NCBI GenBank assembly: GCA_004357435.1
Contig: SMVS01000088.1
Coordinates: 1 to 6,845, forward strand
Source: Nitrospina sp.
Lineage (GTDB): Bacteria; Nitrospinota; Nitrospinia; Nitrospinales; Nitrospinaceae
DNA length: 6,845 nt
Direction of reading: 5' to 3'
A program made the translations under genes and the position numbers. This document shows positions 5,268-6,845 of this stretch, piece after piece; the stretch's first letter is position 1; every line of letters starts with the position of its first letter. Below the pieces are notes generated by a model that ran no database searches, was not told the DNA's origin, and saw nothing but the letters and a program-made list of their open reading frames with translations.

Positions 5268-5423
5268 TATAAAAATCAATTTCAATAATTTTTTGACCGC
5301 TCTGAAATTCCGTAGAAAGACTTTTAGTATAAAAATCATTTTTAATAATTTTTTGGCAGTTCTGAAACTCTGAAGAAAAACTTTTCGCATGAAAACCAAG
5401 TTCAAAAATTTTTTTGACAGCCA
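5244..5423 (+). repeat. 60-bp tandem triplication spanning the gmhA end and hldE start
   Basis: Units begin at 5244, 5304 and 5364, each starting GAAA(T/C)TC, then AGAAA(G/A)ACTTTT, then an AT-rich part ending in a T6-7 run. Unit 1 contains the true gmhA end (EILEKDF-stop). Unit 3 contains the true hldE start (ATGAAAACC). At the matching positions units 1 and 2 read ATAAAAATC, so their start codon is lost, and unit 2 has decayed gmhA-tail codons (EI-PRO-stop-KDF). Units 1 and 2 differ at about 7 of 60 positions; unit 3 is more diverged and has one extra T. The whole gmhA-hldE gap consists of this repeat. Confidence 0.9.
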
Positions 5424-6845
5424 CAAACGGCCCAAGGTCATGGTCGTCGGCGACCTCATTCTGGACGAATACATTTGGGGTGCGGTGAACCGTATCTCCC
5501 CGGAAGCGCCGGTGCCTGTGCTCGAATCGAAATCCGAAAATCTCGCGCTGGGCGGTGCGGCGAATGTGGCCAACAACCTGGTGGCGCTGGGTTGCGAGGT
5601 CTACCTGGTGGGTGGCGTGGGCGATGATGAAAAAGGCGAAAAGCTGATTGAACTGATCCGCAACCGGTCCATCAACTCCGATGGCATTTATCGTTTCGAG
5701 CACCGCCCCACCACCAGCAAGGTGCGGATCATCGCCCACAACCAGCAAATCCTGCGCATCGACAAGGAAGACAATCGCCCCATCAGCCAGTCCGCGGAAA
5801 AAAAGTTTATCAAATTTATCAATGATAAATTACCCGAAATGGATGGCGTGATCTGTTCCGATTACCTCAAAGGAATTTTGACGGAACAAATCACCAGTGC
5901 GCTCAGTCAGCGTGCCGCCGAATTCAAAAAACTTGTGGTGGTGGACCCCAAGGGAACGGATTTCAGCAAATATAAAGGGGCGTCGGTGATCACCCCCAAC
6001 CGTAGCGAACTCGAGCGGGTCGCTCCCATAAAAATCAATAGCGATGAGGATATGGAGCGGGCCGCCGAGTACCTGATGACGCTGACCAAATCGGAAGCCA
6101 TCCTGGTGACTCTGGGCAAGGACGGCATGGTGCTGTTCCCGAAAAACAAAAAGCCGTTTAAAATTTCCACGGTGGCGCGGGAAGTGTTCGATGTGACCGG
6201 CGCGGGCGATACGGTCATCAGCGTTTTTGGAATGTCCCTGTTCAGCGGTTTCAATTTTGAAGAAGCGGCGTGGTTGTCCAACATGGCGGCGGGCATCGTC
6301 GTCGGAAAAGTGGGCACCGCCGTCATTACGCTGGACGAGATCAACCGGTTCCTGCAGGAGGAAATGTTGCGCACTCCTTCGGCAGTGCTGGACAACGAAG
6401 AAATCAAACGCGTGGTCAGCCTGGCCAAAAGCCTGGGGAAAACGGTGGTGTTCACCAATGGTTGTTTCGATCTCATCCACAGCGGGCACATCGAGTTTCT
6501 GCAGAAGGCCAAGGAGAAGGGCGATATCCTGATCGTGGGATTGAACAGCGACGAATCCGTGCGAGCCATCAAAGGCAACGGCCGGCCCATTAAATCCCAG
6601 GAAGAACGCGCCAACATTTTATCCGCTCTCCAGGATGTGGATTACATCACCATCTTCCAAGAGGAAACGCCGGAAAACCTGCTACGCGATATCCAACCCC
6701 ACATCATGGTGAAAGGTGACGACTACACTTTGGACAAAGTGGTGGGACGCGAAATCGTCGAAGGCTACGGCGGCAGGGTGGAACTGGTGCCGATCCTGAA
6801 AGGCCATTCCACCACCAGCACGGTCGATAAAATCCTGCAAAACCA
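5389..6845 (+). CDS. hldE: Bifunctional heptose 7-phosphate kinase / heptose 1-phosphate adenylyltransferase (3' end cut by window)
   Basis: Carries two steps of ADP-heptose synthesis: phosphorylation at C1 and AMP transfer to heptose 1-phosphate. The 485 visible residues start with a ribokinase/PfkB domain: GDLILDEYIWG (21-31), GGAANVANNL (55-64), TPNRSE (202-207) and GAGD (271-274, catalytic Asp274). A cytidylyltransferase-fold domain follows with FTNGCFDLIHSGH (355-367, HxGH), GLNSDESVRAIKG (384-396), KGDDYT (442-447) and GHSTTSTVDKI (472-482). These C-terminal signatures are complete, so only a few residues should be missing. The start at 5389 is chosen because ATGAAAACC leads directly into the kinase domain with a normal short lead. 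Its ribosome-binding site is poor (GAAGAAAA, about 10 bases upstream). Two upstream repeat units in the same frame lack ATG and are closed by TGA at 5371. It follows gmhA, its pathway partner. Confidence 0.95.
   Translation, partial: MKTKFKNFFDSHKRPKVMVVGDLILDEYIWGAVNRISPEAPVPVLESKSENLALGGAANVANNLVALGCEVYLVGGVGDDEKGEKLIELIRNRSINSDGIYRFEHRPTTSKVRIIAHNQQILRIDKEDNRPISQSAEKKFIKFINDKLPEMDGVICSDYLKGILTEQITSALSQRAAEFKKLVVVDPKGTDFSKYKGASVITPNRSELERVAPIKINSDEDMERAAEYLMTLTKSEAILVTLGKDGMVLFPKNKKPFKISTVAREVFDVTGAGDTVISVFGMSLFSGFNFEEAAWLSNMAAGIVVGKVGTAVITLDEINRFLQEEMLRTPSAVLDNEEIKRVVSLAKSLGKTVVFTNGCFDLIHSGHIEFLQKAKEKGDILIVGLNSDESVRAIKGNGRPIKSQEERANILSALQDVDYITIFQEETPENLLRDIQPHIMVKGDDYTLDKVVGREIVEGYGGRVELVPILKGHSTTSTVDKILQN

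Noticed and set aside
5268..5333. TATAAA motifs in the first two 60-bp units as -10 boxes for hldE
   Set aside because: No -35-like hexamer sits at 16-18 bp spacing from either, and the motif arises simply from ATGAAA changing to ATAAAA after GT.
5176..5373. A + strand frame whose end has two 20-residue repeats (KTFSIKI..FNNFL)
   Set aside because: Its first part is an out-of-frame reading of gmhA and its repeated end is the translated 60-bp repeat; it is a shadow, not a repeat protein.

Overview
The window looks like a chromosomal segment of a Gram-negative bacterium. The evidence is a complete gmhA and a nearly complete bifunctional hldE, which together make ADP-heptose for lipopolysaccharide inner core, next to ordinary housekeeping genes. 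All recognisable genes are on the + strand. The lineage cannot be fixed by eye. Moderately high GC, AT-rich gene junctions and dense short interspersed repeats would suit Nitrospinota or a deltaproteobacterial-type genome, but that is a weak guess.

Layout. Positions 1-163 are a repeat-derived leader with a candidate promoter (95-123). Positions 164-281 hold a 59-bp tandem duplication of a gene start: a 20-codon truncated copy (182-244) overlaps by ATGA the start of an intact SRPBCC/AHSA1-like gene (241-732). Positions 733-1400 contain no credible gene. They are a mosaic of short palindromic and dispersed repeats, including a 59-bp inverted repeat around about 240 bp and at least two cases of one repeat inserted inside another. 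From 1472 the genes are def (peptide deformylase), fmt (Met-tRNA formyltransferase), a UDP-glucuronate decarboxylase (uxs-like) and radC. They are tightly packed (4-bp overlap, then 8- and 16-bp gaps) and look like one operon. After a 113-bp gap come gmhA and, after a 121-bp gap, hldE, which runs off the right edge about at its natural end.

How the genes fit together. Def and Fmt form the formyl-methionine cycle of translation initiation. The decarboxylase makes UDP-xylose from UDP-glucuronate, and GmhA and HldE make ADP-heptose, so the second half supplies surface-glycan precursors. RadC is a widespread JAMM-fold protein of unsettled function.

I see no defence system, phage, CRISPR or biosynthetic cluster. 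The unusual content is structural. Three gene boundaries carry decayed tandem copies of the adjoining gene start or end at a spacing of about 60 bp: 59 bp before the SRPBCC gene, 62 bp (by a 14-bp core) after radC, and 60 bp three times between gmhA and hldE. In addition, the 733-1350 repeat cluster shows a small (about 22-bp) element that seems to have inserted into two other repeats.
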